Positions 38,802 through 47,261 of a stretch of 49,418 nt of DNA are shown in pieces. This stretch comes from Clostridium vitabionis (GTDB taxonomy: Bacteria; Bacillota; Clostridia; Lachnospirales; Lachnospiraceae), in assembly GCF_015351765.1 (NCBI RefSeq), contig NZ_JADKQA010000006.1, positions 1-49,418 on the forward strand. The letters run 5' to 3'. A program made the translations under genes and the position numbers. Below the pieces are notes generated by a model. The model was not told the DNA's origin. It saw only the letters and a program-made list of their open reading frames with translations, and ran no database searches. The number at the start of each line of letters is the position of its first letter. Position 1 is the stretch's first letter.

Positions 38802-40511
38802 ATGGAAGGGACGGCACGAAAAAGGGCAAAATGGATCACGGTTCTGATCTTCCTGGCCTTTTTCGCCGCCCTTCTTTTTGAACACCGGGCGCTCTACCTC
38901 GGCCACGACGATTACGGCTACGCCTCGCTGAGCTATATCGGCTACGGCGGCCCCTGGGGGATGAGCAATACCAGCTTCCGGAACGTTCTCCAGTTCCTGA
39001 CAGCGCATTACTGCAAATGGGGCGGCCGGGTCCTGTATTTCTTCTTTGAGATTGTGCTTCTCCGGGCGGGGATCAGGGCGTACCGGATTGCCCAGTGCGT
39101 GGTGATCCTGCTGATCTTCTGGTCCATGTACGAGCTTGCGCTTCGGGTGCCGGCTTTGGGAAAATCCCCGCGCGGGGATGCCCCCGGCGGGTCCGCCAGG
39201 GCTTCCGCGGGCAGGCGTGACCTTCCCGGCGGGTCCGCCAGGGCTTCCGCGGGCAGGCGTGACCTTCCCGGCGCGGCGTGGCAGTCCCGCACAGAGGGCG
39301 ATAATCCCTGGCTCGCGGCGCTCATCTGCCTCTCTTATGGCATGATCGGTCTCAGGGTCACGCGGGATTCGGTCTTCTGGATCACCGCTTCGGTGCTCTA
39401 CCTCTGGCCGCTTCTGCCGCTTTTTCTCTTTTTTGTGCTCTACGCCGGGGAGGAAAGGCGCACCGCGCCGGGCCTTCTTGCCTGCGGCCTCCTCGCTTTT
39501 CTTGCGGCGTGGTCCCAGGAGCAGCTCAGCGTCATGACCGTGGCGGCGGTCGGGCTCTACGCCCTGATCCGTGCGGTGCGGAACCGGCGGCTTGCCCTGA
39601 CCGACGTGCTGATGGTCATCTCGGCATTTGTTGGCTTCCTGGTGCTGGTGCTTGCGCCGGGCCAGAGCGCCCGGATGGCGATGAACGCCGATTTCTATTC
39701 GCTGAGCCTCGGGGAGAAGCTTGCGCAGAATGTGCCTCGGATTTTCCTCGGCATGTTCGTGCCCGGGGACGGGGACATGATCCCGTTTCTCTTTTTCCTC
39801 TCGGTCATCTTCCTGACCGCGCGGAATCTCGGGCGTTCCGGCCGCCTTTCCGGGAAAATCTTCCACGGGGCGGCTCTCGCGCTGGCGCTTTTCGTCCTCA
39901 TGCTCACCGCATCGGTGGGAAATGCCGGGGGCGGCTATTTCTATCAGAAGGCGCAGGGTACGGCCCTCGCGGTTCCGGTGCTGGCGCTGTCGGTCCTTGG
40001 CGCCGCATGGATGATTTTCGAGGCGCTCTGGGCGCTTCTCCTGGAAAATGACTTTGCCGGCTTCTGTATCTTCGCGGGCGGTATCCTGTCCGAGGCCTGC
40101 ATGGTGGTTTCGCCCGTATTTCCCGACAGGTCCCTGACCCCGTGGGATTTTTCGGTATTTTTCCTGATTGCGGCCTGCTTCCGGGATGTGTATGATCAGA
40201 GAAGGAGATTTTACGTGCCGGCGCTTGCCGCCTTCGCTGCCATGAGCCTCTGGAACTTCGGCTGGATCACGGCGGGCTATTATCGGAACCGCGTGGCCAA
40301 TGCCTATAATGACACGGTGCTCCGGGAGGTTTCCGCCCGGGTGAAGGCCGGCGAAAATGTGGGCGGCGCGGTCCTGCTCCGGCTTCCGGACAGGGCATTC
40401 GCGACGGCGCAGCCCTATGAGGACGGACACAAGTATATTCAGGATTATATCCGCTGGTACTATGAACTTCCGGATGATTTCCTGCTGGATTACCGGGACA
40501 CGCTGGAGTGA
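38802..40511 (+). CDS. DUF6056-like multipass membrane protein (putative glycosyltransferase-type)
   Basis: A 569-residue protein with about twelve hydrophobic spans. The first extracytoplasmic loop has GHDDYGYASL and, later, CKWGGRVLYFF, matching the DDxxY and WGGR marks of DUF6056 proteins, which resemble GT-C lipid-linked sugar transferases. A basic loop at about residues 119-160 contains two exact copies of a 14-residue unit (GGSARASAGRRDLP) from the 42-bp repeat. The ATG at 38802 follows CAGGAGG. First gene of a probable surface-glycan cluster. Confidence 0.75.
   Translation: MEGTARKRAKWITVLIFLAFFAALLFEHRALYLGHDDYGYASLSYIGYGGPWGMSNTSFRNVLQFLTAHYCKWGGRVLYFFFEIVLLRAGIRAYRIAQCVVILLIFWSMYELALRVPALGKSPRGDAPGGSARASAGRRDLPGGSARASAGRRDLPGAAWQSRTEGDNPWLAALICLSYGMIGLRVTRDSVFWITASVLYLWPLLPLFLFFVLYAGEERRTAPGLLACGLLAFLAAWSQEQLSVMTVAAVGLYALIRAVRNRRLALTDVLMVISAFVGFLVLVLAPGQSARMAMNADFYSLSLGEKLAQNVPRIFLGMFVPGDGDMIPFLFFLSVIFLTARNLGRSGRLSGKIFHGAALALALFVLMLTASVGNAGGGYFYQKAQGTALAVPVLALSVLGAAWMIFEALWALLLENDFAGFCIFAGGILSEACMVVSPVFPDRSLTPWDFSVFFLIAACFRDVYDQRRRFYVPALAAFAAMSLWNFGWITAGYYRNRVANAYNDTVLREVSARVKAGENVGGAVLLRLPDRAFATAQPYEDGHKYIQDYIRWYYELPDDFLLDYRDTLE
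39186..39269 (+). repeat. 42-bp in-frame tandem repeat, two copies
   Basis: Identical copies at 39186-39227 and 39228-39269 within the DUF6056-like gene. The unit encodes 14 residues (GGSARASAGRRDLP), so copy-number change keeps the frame. Confidence 0.9.
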
Positions 40512-40625
40512 CCGGATGCCGGAAGATTTCGGGGCGTGCGCCGTCAGCCGGGTGCCGGAGTTTCGGTGCGTGCGCCGGCACGCGGCAGGAAGGATCGGGC
40601 GGTGCGGAGCGGGGATGTTGATTCG

Positions 40626-43406
40626 ATGATGAGAGATAGGGATAATCGGCAGAATCGAAGATCGAGGGCAGCCGGGGGACGGGGATTTTCCGCCCTCCTG
40701 GCTGTCCTCGTCCTTTTTTCGGTGATTCTTCCCTGTCTCGTGCTGTTCACCGGTTCCGGGCCGCTCGCTGATCGCTTCGCCTACGGGCGGAATCCCGCGA
40801 TGTTCGCCGAGATCGGCGTCTGGGTCATCCTCCTTGCCGGGATCATCTTCCTGGGAAAATGCCCCGGCCGCCAGCTTCTGGCTTTTCTGTTTTTTGCGCT
40901 TGCCGTGCTCTGGCTGCACGTCGTCTTTCTCCCGGCGGCGGTTTCCGCGCTTTATCTCGCGGGAATCCTGCTGATCGGGCGCATGGTTCGTAAAATCTTC
41001 CGCTGCACGGCCGAGGCGGGCACAGCTGTCCGAGAACATGCTCCGTCGGATACGGACGCCCCGGAACCGGTCTCGTCAGGGACGGATGCCCCAGAACCGG
41101 TCTCGTCAGGGACGGATGCCCCGGAGCTGGCCGCGTCAGGGACGGATGCCCCGGAGCTGGCCGCGGCGGATTTTCTCCTCGGCTCCTGCCTTTTTGTGAT
41201 CGTGGTCTGTGTGATGTCCCTGCTTCATCTCGGGACGATCCGCAAGGTGCAGGCGGCGGCCGCGGTGCTGATGGGGATTTCCGGCGTATGGTGGCTGTGG
41301 GTGGCCGCGGCCGGAGGAACGCTCCGGAGAACCTGGCGGAGAATCCGGGAAGCGCTGGAGGTGCCGGTACGGACAGGCCGGCGCAGAGCTGCCTCTGTCT
41401 CGCCGGCGCAGGAGGTTTCTGCTGGCGCGCCGCGCCGCGGGCGCGCAGACGGCAGCAGCCGCCGCGCCCTCGCCGGGATCGCGTTTTGCCTGGTGATCTT
41501 CCTCATCCAGGCGGCGCGGATGAACCGGGGGCAGGATTACGATTCCCTCTGGTACGGCCTGCGCTCTGCCTACATCCTGACGGTCGGCGGCGGAATCTAT
41601 GACGACCCCGGCATGATCGGGATGGTCTATGTCTATTCCAAGGGATTCGAGGTGCTGACCCTGCCGCTCGCGGGGCTGTCTTCCTATGCGTATCTCTTTT
41701 TCTTCAATCTGTGGCTGACGGTTTTCGGGATTCTGATGGCGGTCCGGCTTGCTGCCCGCTTCATGGGCAGGACAGCCGCCTGCTTCGCGGGGATTCTCTG
41801 CGCCTCCGTGCCGGCGATCGTCAACATGGGCATCACGGCGAAGGCGGACACCATCACCTGGCTGGTGGAGCTGATGATGGCGGACTTCTTCTTTGCGGGG
41901 CTTGAAGCGTCCGAGGCGGAAGCCTGCGGGCACCGGCCGGCCGCGCCCGTGGCTTTAAGGCGTCCCGCGAATCCCGACGCCCGCAGGGCCTGCGGGCACC
42001 GGCAGCGCTTCTTCTATCTCATGGCCATCGGCGCCTACCTCTTCTCCCTGACGCTCAAGCCGACAGCGCTCGTCTTCTCCACGGCGGTTTTCGGCATGAT
42101 GGGGCTCTGGCTGATCTTCACCAGGCGTCTTCCGCTCCGCGCGCTGCTCAGCCGCCTGGATATGCTGGCGCTCCCCCTGCTCGCCCTGGCCGGCATCTGG
42201 GGGAGAACCTGGAAGCTCACGGGCATGCCGGTAATGTCGGTATTTACCACAATATTTGAAAAGCTCGGATTCCAGACAAAATATCCGTTTATCTCCACCG
42301 CGGTGCCGACGAATTACCGGGAGGAAAATCCGGTGCTGATGCTGCTCAGGCGGCTTTTCGGCATCCTTCTTGCGCCGCTCGGGAAGGACATGGCTCATGT
42401 GCGCATCGCCTGGGGAACCTCGCTCATGTTTCTCGCGATCGTCTTTCTCGCGGTGTATTTTCCCGCGCGGTCCGCGCTGCGGGGAAGCGCCGGGAATGCC
42501 CGGCGGCAGGCCGGAACTGCCGGCCAAAGCGCTGGCACCTCCCGGCGGCAGGCCGGAACTGCCGGCCAAAGCGCTGGCACCTCCCGGCGGCAGGCCGTTC
42601 GGCGGGACGCAAAATTCTCCGCCGCGGCGGCGATCCTGCTTCCCTTCGCCCTGGTGAACCTGGTGAGCCTCGCGCTGCTGTACCAGGTGGACGGCAACTA
42701 TTTTCTTCTGTTCATCACGGCGGTGATCCTCGTCTTCTGCGGGGCGCTGGACCGGCTGGGCGGGAGCATTTTCCGGCAGGCAAGGCTCACCATGATCCCG
42801 CTCATCCTGCTGAACGTGCTTTTCGTCACCGTCACCAGCTGGTCGGGCAGCGACGGATTTTCCCGGATCCACCCGGCCAACAAGGGCAGGATCAATGACC
42901 GCGCGCTGGTCAGGGAACGGTTTACCCACTATGGCTGCGAGGCGGTCTACAACACGCTGGCGTCGGACCGGAACAACCGGGTGCTCGCCTTCGCCTATCA
43001 CCCGCACTGCCTGGAGATTCCGTGCATCATCCAGTCCTACAAGGAGCTCTACTATCCCTGGGGCGACGACGCCATCACGGAGACGCCGGAATCCCTGACG
43101 AGATACATGCGTTACGCGAAGATCCGCTATGTCTGGGCGGAGGCGACCTTTATGGGCAATACCCAGTATCCCTGGGGCTATGGCCTGTTCCGCGATCTCA
43201 TCCGGAACGGCACGCTCAAGCTGGAATTCCTGGAAAATGGCAACGCGCTATTTTCCCTCACCCCCGAGGGGGAGCCGGTTCCGGCGGCGGAGGCGGGGGA
43301 AAATCTCCGGAAATTCGACGAGGTTTATGCCCGCACGGACACGACGGACTGGCTCGAGAAGACCTGGGTCGCGGTTATGGAGAATTATGAGGGGGAGTTC
43401 CGCTGA
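40626..43406 (+). CDS. large multipass membrane protein, GT-C-like
   Basis: About 926 residues with many hydrophobic spans and a long extracytoplasmic C-terminal domain. The first periplasmic-type loop reads DYDSLWYGLRSAYIL, resembling the acidic loop of GT-C glycosyltransferases; AKADTITWLVELMMADFFFAG follows. Two cytoplasmic loops carry in-frame repeats: four 10-residue units at 41046-41165 (SGTDAPEPVS type) and two 14-residue units at 42499-42582 (RRQAGTAGQSAGTS type). The end has YPWGDD and YVWAEATF soluble segments. The start is uncertain: ATG 40626 has a weak site and GTG 40536 is possible. Likely builds or modifies a surface polysaccharide. Confidence 0.7.
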   Translation: MMRDRDNRQNRRSRAAGGRGFSALLAVLVLFSVILPCLVLFTGSGPLADRFAYGRNPAMFAEIGVWVILLAGIIFLGKCPGRQLLAFLFFALAVLWLHVVFLPAAVSALYLAGILLIGRMVRKIFRCTAEAGTAVREHAPSDTDAPEPVSSGTDAPEPVSSGTDAPELAASGTDAPELAAADFLLGSCLFVIVVCVMSLLHLGTIRKVQAAAAVLMGISGVWWLWVAAAGGTLRRTWRRIREALEVPVRTGRRRAASVSPAQEVSAGAPRRGRADGSSRRALAGIAFCLVIFLIQAARMNRGQDYDSLWYGLRSAYILTVGGGIYDDPGMIGMVYVYSKGFEVLTLPLAGLSSYAYLFFFNLWLTVFGILMAVRLAARFMGRTAACFAGILCASVPAIVNMGITAKADTITWLVELMMADFFFAGLEASEAEACGHRPAAPVALRRPANPDARRACGHRQRFFYLMAIGAYLFSLTLKPTALVFSTAVFGMMGLWLIFTRRLPLRALLSRLDMLALPLLALAGIWGRTWKLTGMPVMSVFTTIFEKLGFQTKYPFISTAVPTNYREENPVLMLLRRLFGILLAPLGKDMAHVRIAWGTSLMFLAIVFLAVYFPARSALRGSAGNARRQAGTAGQSAGTSRRQAGTAGQSAGTSRRQAVRRDAKFSAAAAILLPFALVNLVSLALLYQVDGNYFLLFITAVILVFCGALDRLGGSIFRQARLTMIPLILLNVLFVTVTSWSGSDGFSRIHPANKGRINDRALVRERFTHYGCEAVYNTLASDRNNRVLAFAYHPHCLEIPCIIQSYKELYYPWGDDAITETPESLTRYMRYAKIRYVWAEATFMGNTQYPWGYGLFRDLIRNGTLKLEFLENGNALFSLTPEGEPVPAAEAGENLRKFDEVYARTDTTDWLEKTWVAVMENYEGEFR
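41046..41165 (+). repeat. 30-bp in-frame tandem repeat, four copies
   Basis: Units at 41046, 41076, 41106 and 41136; units 3 and 4 are identical, 1 and 2 are close variants. They encode acidic/Pro-rich SGTDAPEPVS-like decapeptides in a loop of the membrane protein. Confidence 0.9.
42499..42600 (+). repeat. 42-bp in-frame tandem repeat, two copies plus partial third
   Basis: Copies at 42499-42540 and 42541-42582 are identical; an 18-bp partial copy follows. Each contains a palindromic segment TGCCGGCCAAAGCGCTGGCA and encodes a basic 14-residue unit (RRQAGTAGQSAGTS frame). Confidence 0.9.
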
Positions 43407-43454
43407 CAGGAGTGGAATGGCATTTCCCCGTGTGCTTGCAGAAAGGAGTGTCAA

Positions 43455-44108
43455 ATGACAGAAAAAGGACATCACTACATTCAAATGCTGGGCGAGCGGT
43501 ATCTGAAGCTCGCGCCGGTCCTCCCGGATGTGGAGAAGGTGTACACGGTGCTGGAGGAGACCTACGCGAAGGGCGGGAAGCTGATGATCGCCGGCAACGG
43601 CGGGAGCTGCGCGGATTCGGAGCACATCGTCGGCGAGCTGATGAAGAGCTTTATCCTTCCGAGGAAGATCGCCCCGGAGCTTCGGGATAAGCTGTGCCGT
43701 ATCAGCCCAAAGCTCGGTGAGGCGCTGGGAAATGCGCTCCAGCAGGGCCTCCCGGCGATCGCCCTGACGGGGCATAACGGGCTGACGACCGCCTACGCCA
43801 ACGACTGCAACCCGGAATTTGTCTACGCCCAGCAGCTGCTGGGGTTCGGGAAGCGGGGGGACTGCTTCCTCGGCATCACGACCTCGGGCAATTCCCAAAA
43901 TGTGCTTGCCGCGGCGGTCACGGCGAAGGCGATGGGCATCCGCGTCATCGGGCTCCTCGGCCGGGACGGCGGTGCCATGCTCCCGCTCTGCGATGCCGCT
44001 GTGGTGGTGCCGGAGACGGAGACCTTCAAGATCCAGGAGCTGCACCTGCCGGTGTACCATGCGCTCTGCCTTGAACTGGAAGACCACTTCTTCGGGAATC
44101 CGCGATGA
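43455..44108 (+). CDS. gmhA: SIS-domain phosphoheptose isomerase (sedoheptulose-7-phosphate isomerase)
   Basis: A 217-residue SIS-domain protein. It matches GmhA: AGNGGSCADSEHIVGELMKSF with the metal/substrate residues, ITTSGNSQNV, and the C-terminal QELHLPVYHALCLELED, which carries the catalytic Glu/His region. The enzyme converts sedoheptulose 7-phosphate to D-glycero-D-manno-heptose 7-phosphate, for heptose-containing surface glycans. No heptose kinase or nucleotidyltransferase is in the window. AAAGGAG precedes the ATG. The stop overlaps the next start (ATGATGA), so the two are coupled. Confidence 0.9.
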   Translation: MTEKGHHYIQMLGERYLKLAPVLPDVEKVYTVLEETYAKGGKLMIAGNGGSCADSEHIVGELMKSFILPRKIAPELRDKLCRISPKLGEALGNALQQGLPAIALTGHNGLTTAYANDCNPEFVYAQQLLGFGKRGDCFLGITTSGNSQNVLAAAVTAKAMGIRVIGLLGRDGGAMLPLCDAAVVVPETETFKIQELHLPVYHALCLELEDHFFGNPR

Positions 44109-45727
44109 TGACGGGGAGAAAGAAGCTCTGGTTTCTGCCGGTCCTTCTGGGCTTCCTGTTCTGCCTGCGATATGTCAGTCTCGCCACGCTCAACGTGGCG
44201 ACGTCAGACTATATCCGGCTGATCATCGCCTACCTTCCGGATGTGGATAACCCGGCGAAATTTTTCGTGCCGGACATCCTGACCAGGGCGCCGCTGACCT
44301 ACATTTTCCGGCTGGTCAATGTAAAATGGTTCGGCTACAACACACAGTTCGATGTCTTCCTCTGTGTTGCGAGCCTCGCGCTCGGCGGCCTGGCGTTTGC
44401 CTGGTGGGCGTGGCGAAGAGACCTGCCGGCGCACTGGTACCTGGCGGTCCTGCTCGTCTGGTTTGGCCTGAACAAGTGGGAAATGCTGGACAATGGGACA
44501 GGCTGGGTCTGCATCCTGTCCCTGTCCGGATTTCTCTTCAGCTATGCCCTGCTCGATATGACTGGCCGGGCGCCCGCGGGGGAGGCCGGCCGCACGCTTT
44601 CCGGGGAGACGCAGAAGACTCCCGGGACGCCCGGCCGGACCGCCCGGCAGGCGCTCGCAGGAGTGGTGGAAACGCAGAAGCCTCCGGGGGCGCCCGGCAG
44701 GCGGCTCCGCCGCCTCGCGGCGTGGTTCCCGCTGATCCTCACCTGCACGGTCACCGGTGTCTACTGTGCGGCTTACATCGCGGTCTACGTGCTGATCTGT
44801 CTGATCCTGATCGCGGAGGAGCTCCGGAAGGGGCGCGGGGCGGCCGCGTCCCGGCGCTCGGCCGCATCCCGGCGGGGAATGTCCGGGGATTCCCGGGAGC
44901 TTCTTCCCGCAAGCAGGGCCCGGATCCGCACCTGGCGGAACGGGTCGGTGATCGCGGTCATTTCCCTGGGGCTCTTCGTCCTCTGCAACCACTTTGCCGT
45001 CTGGGAATATTCCGATGCCTATGAGGGGAGCGTGACCAGCCTTTTCGTCCGGGATCCACTGTTCTTTGTGCGGTTCCTGGTGAAGGCATTTGCCTCCGAT
45101 GTGGTCGACCGGGAGCGGCTGGAGGCCTTCGTCTCCCGCCATGCGGTTCATGGCGGGCAGGCGGTGATGGCGCTGGGCGTTCTGGTGATCTTCCTTTATC
45201 TCTGGGCACTTTGGATGAATCTTTCTCATGCCCTGTGGCGGCAGAGTGTTCTGCCGCTCGCCCTGATCCTCTACAGCGGGCTGAGCCACCTGCTGATCCT
45301 GGTCTCCCGGACACGTTTCCTGGATGACCATTACGGCATGTCCTCACGCTATGCGATCCAGTACGAAATGGGCATCATCGGCATCCTCCTGACCTTTGCC
45401 TTCCTGCTCGCGGGCAGACGGACGGAGCGGGGAAAATCCCGGAAGAGGAAGCCCGAGCCGCGCCCGGCGAGGATGACCCTGCTCCGGCTGTTCTGCGCGG
45501 CGGCCTGCCTCCTGATCCTGGCGGGAAGCCTTTACACGACGGTGCAGGAGTACCAGTTCGGGCATTACCGGAAGGAATTCCTGGAAAAATCCCGGGAAGT
45601 GGCGCTGAATTACCGGTCTGCGCCGGATGCGGAGATCAAGGAATACCTGCAGAAGGACGCCGCGCACTCGCGGCAGGCGATGGAGATTCTGGAGGAAAAT
45701 CATCTGAATGTGTTCCGCGGGCGCTGA
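44105..45727 (+). CDS. multipass membrane protein of unknown function (surface-glycan cluster)
   Basis: A 540-residue protein with about twelve hydrophobic spans, overlapping gmhA by 4 bp. A short extracytoplasmic segment YLPDVDNPAKFF follows the first span. Two Arg/Gly/Pro/Ala-rich cytoplasmic loops (about 155-200 and 245-275) hold diverged duplications (ETQKTPGTPGR / ETQKPPGAPGR). Overall it resembles the DUF6056-like proteins of the cluster but lacks their DDY and WGGR marks. A role in glycan transfer or polymer export is likely from context only. Confidence 0.65.
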   Translation: MMTGRKKLWFLPVLLGFLFCLRYVSLATLNVATSDYIRLIIAYLPDVDNPAKFFVPDILTRAPLTYIFRLVNVKWFGYNTQFDVFLCVASLALGGLAFAWWAWRRDLPAHWYLAVLLVWFGLNKWEMLDNGTGWVCILSLSGFLFSYALLDMTGRAPAGEAGRTLSGETQKTPGTPGRTARQALAGVVETQKPPGAPGRRLRRLAAWFPLILTCTVTGVYCAAYIAVYVLICLILIAEELRKGRGAAASRRSAASRRGMSGDSRELLPASRARIRTWRNGSVIAVISLGLFVLCNHFAVWEYSDAYEGSVTSLFVRDPLFFVRFLVKAFASDVVDRERLEAFVSRHAVHGGQAVMALGVLVIFLYLWALWMNLSHALWRQSVLPLALILYSGLSHLLILVSRTRFLDDHYGMSSRYAIQYEMGIIGILLTFAFLLAGRRTERGKSRKRKPEPRPARMTLLRLFCAAACLLILAGSLYTTVQEYQFGHYRKEFLEKSREVALNYRSAPDAEIKEYLQKDAAHSRQAMEILEENHLNVFRGR

Positions 45728-45942
45728 ACGCGGCATCAGGGAAATTCCGGCAGGGGCGGGATCCCCGCGGGCGCCGGGGAACATGATGAGAGCGGCCATG
45801 CGGCAGGCGCAGCCCACCTTGCGGCGGAAGAAATTGCGCGGTGCGGTGGACAGTGCCCCGGGCGCTGTGATAAAATCGGCAGGAAATGTTTCAACGGATA
45901 ACATCACCATTTGTGCAGAACTAATGCGGGAGGAACTGACCC

Positions 45943-46548
45943 ATGTATGTGACCTGTCTTGATATGGAAGGCGTGCTGGTTCCGGAGATCTGGATTGCAT
46001 TCTCCAAAGCCAGCGGGATCCCGGAGCTCCGGAGAACCACACGGGATGAGCCGGATTACAATAAGCTGATGCACTGGCGGCTGGACATTCTCCGGGAACA
46101 CGGCCTCGGCCTTAAGGAAATCCAGGATACCATCGCCACCATCGATCCGATGCCGGGGGCGCGGGAATTCCTTGACGAGCTCCGGACATTCACGCAGGTC
46201 ATCATCATCTCGGACACGTTCACGGAATTCGCGAAGCCGCTGATGAAGAAGCTGGGCTGGCCGACGCTGTTCTGCAATTCCCTGGTTGTGGGCGATGACG
46301 GCATGATCAAGGATTTCAAGATGCGTGTGGACCACTCCAAGCTCTCCACCGTGAAGGCGCTCCAGTCGATCGGCTTCGACACGATCGCCGCCGGTGACAG
46401 CTACAACGATCTGGAAATGATCCGCGCGAGCAGATATGGCTTCCTGTTCAAGAGCACGGAGCAGATCAAGAAGGACAATCCGGATATCCCGGCATTCGAG
46501 GATTTTCCGGAATTCCTGGAGGCGATCCGGAACGCCACGGAACACTGA
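45943..46548 (+). CDS. thrH: ThrH: phosphoserine phosphatase / homoserine phosphotransferase
   Basis: A 201-residue HAD-superfamily enzyme of the ThrH type. Motif I is CLDMEGVLVPEIW (the DxE variant of ThrH), motif II Thr/Ser in ISDTFTEF, and motif IV GDSYNDLEMI. ThrH of Pseudomonas dephosphorylates phosphoserine and can move phosphate to homoserine, linking serine and threonine synthesis. Length is normal. GGGAGGAAC precedes the ATG. It is last in the run before a strong terminator; no serA or serC lies nearby. Confidence 0.92.
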   Translation: MYVTCLDMEGVLVPEIWIAFSKASGIPELRRTTRDEPDYNKLMHWRLDILREHGLGLKEIQDTIATIDPMPGAREFLDELRTFTQVIIISDTFTEFAKPLMKKLGWPTLFCNSLVVGDDGMIKDFKMRVDHSKLSTVKALQSIGFDTIAAGDSYNDLEMIRASRYGFLFKSTEQIKKDNPDIPAFEDFPEFLEAIRNATEH

Positions 46549-46593
46549 GCCGGGGTGGAGTGGGGAGATACCGACAGTGACGAAACACCATGG

Positions 46594-46643
46594 GCGAGGC
46601 AGAGAGCGCGGAGGAGGTTCCGGGTTTTCTGCCTCGCTTTTTT
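46594..46643 (+). terminator. rho-independent terminator after thrH
   Basis: GCGAGGCAGA (46594-46603) pairs exactly with TCTGCCTCGC (46628-46637), followed by six T residues. Confidence 0.92.
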
Positions 46644-46644
46644 A

Positions 46645-46872
46645 TGCAGAGCACTTAACAAGCGCGAGCCCAGCGGGCGAAGCGCGAGTTTAGTGCGAGC
46701 TATGCGAATTTGCTTAGTGAGAACAAGCGTGAGCGCAGTTCGAACTTAGCAAATTTGCTTATGCAGAGCACTTAACAATAACCAGCCACTTAACGAGGAC
46801 AAGCGAAAGCGCAGTCCGAGTTTAGTGGAGTGGCTATCCGCGAAGCGGGGCGCGAGCTATGCGAATTTGCTG
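46645..46872. repeat. dispersed repeat family R1, copy 2 with partial tandem copies
   Basis: A full-length copy at 46645-46760 of the repeat at 18075-18195 (TGCAGAGCACTTAAC start, GTTCGAACTTAGCAAATTTG end). It is followed at once by a second partial copy starting again with GCAGAGCACTTAAC and rearranged R1 pieces to 46872 (GACAAGCGAAAGCGCAG, GCGAGCTATGCGAATTTGC). Confidence 0.75.
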
Positions 46873-46943
46873 CTTTTGGAAAAGTGGAAAGCATCTTGCC
46901 ATTATAACGCTATACTGCTATAAACTTCAGTAAGGAAGCACGC

Positions 46944-47261
46944 ATGAATCATCAGGCATTCATCGAAAAACTTAAAAAGGACGGAAAGTCTATGCCGACC
47001 CACATGGCGTTTTCTAAAGAGCTTATCGTTTTGCACAGCGATCCGGAGAAAACAATGCGTGTACACATATCCCAGAAATACGCTGCATTCGCTGGGGTGC
47101 TTCATGATGATCTTCCGAAAAAGACGGAAGAGCTGGCCGATGCTGAACTCCATTGTTCTTTTACAGGTTCCCGCAAACCATGCGGGTTTGCGGGATATAA
47201 TCTAATCAATAAACTTCTGAAGTCAGGAGGTGGTGTTTCTGGAAGAATTCCAAAATGGTAA
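46944..47261 (+). CDS. small protein of unknown function
   Basis: A 105-residue protein, not recognised. The first 75 residues read as a compact domain (NHQAFIEKLKKDGKSMP, HMAFSKELIVLHSDPEK, acidic EELADAELHC); the last 30 are Gly/Lys-rich and may be a frameshifted or fused tail (SGGGVSGRIPKW). No signal peptide or membrane span. The start lies after AGTAAGGAAG. AT-richer than the thrH side, it may belong to the acquired segment that carries the next surface gene. Confidence 0.45.
   Translation: MNHQAFIEKLKKDGKSMPTHMAFSKELIVLHSDPEKTMRVHISQKYAAFAGVLHDDLPKKTEELADAELHCSFTGSRKPCGFAGYNLINKLLKSGGGVSGRIPKW

Larger units (their letters stand above)
46549..46943. other. gap: terminator then repeat cluster
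   Basis: After thrH there is a rho-independent terminator (46594-46643), then dispersed repeat R1 copy 2 and partial copies (46645-46872), then about 70 bp with a possible promoter (TATACT at about 46910) for the small gene at 46944. No gene is seen here. Confidence 0.6.

Noticed and set aside
38790-41039. 749-codon minus-strand open frame across the DUF6056-like gene
   Set aside because: Shadow of plus-strand coding DNA; low-complexity His/Arg/Glu-rich product, no ribosome site, no recognisable fold.
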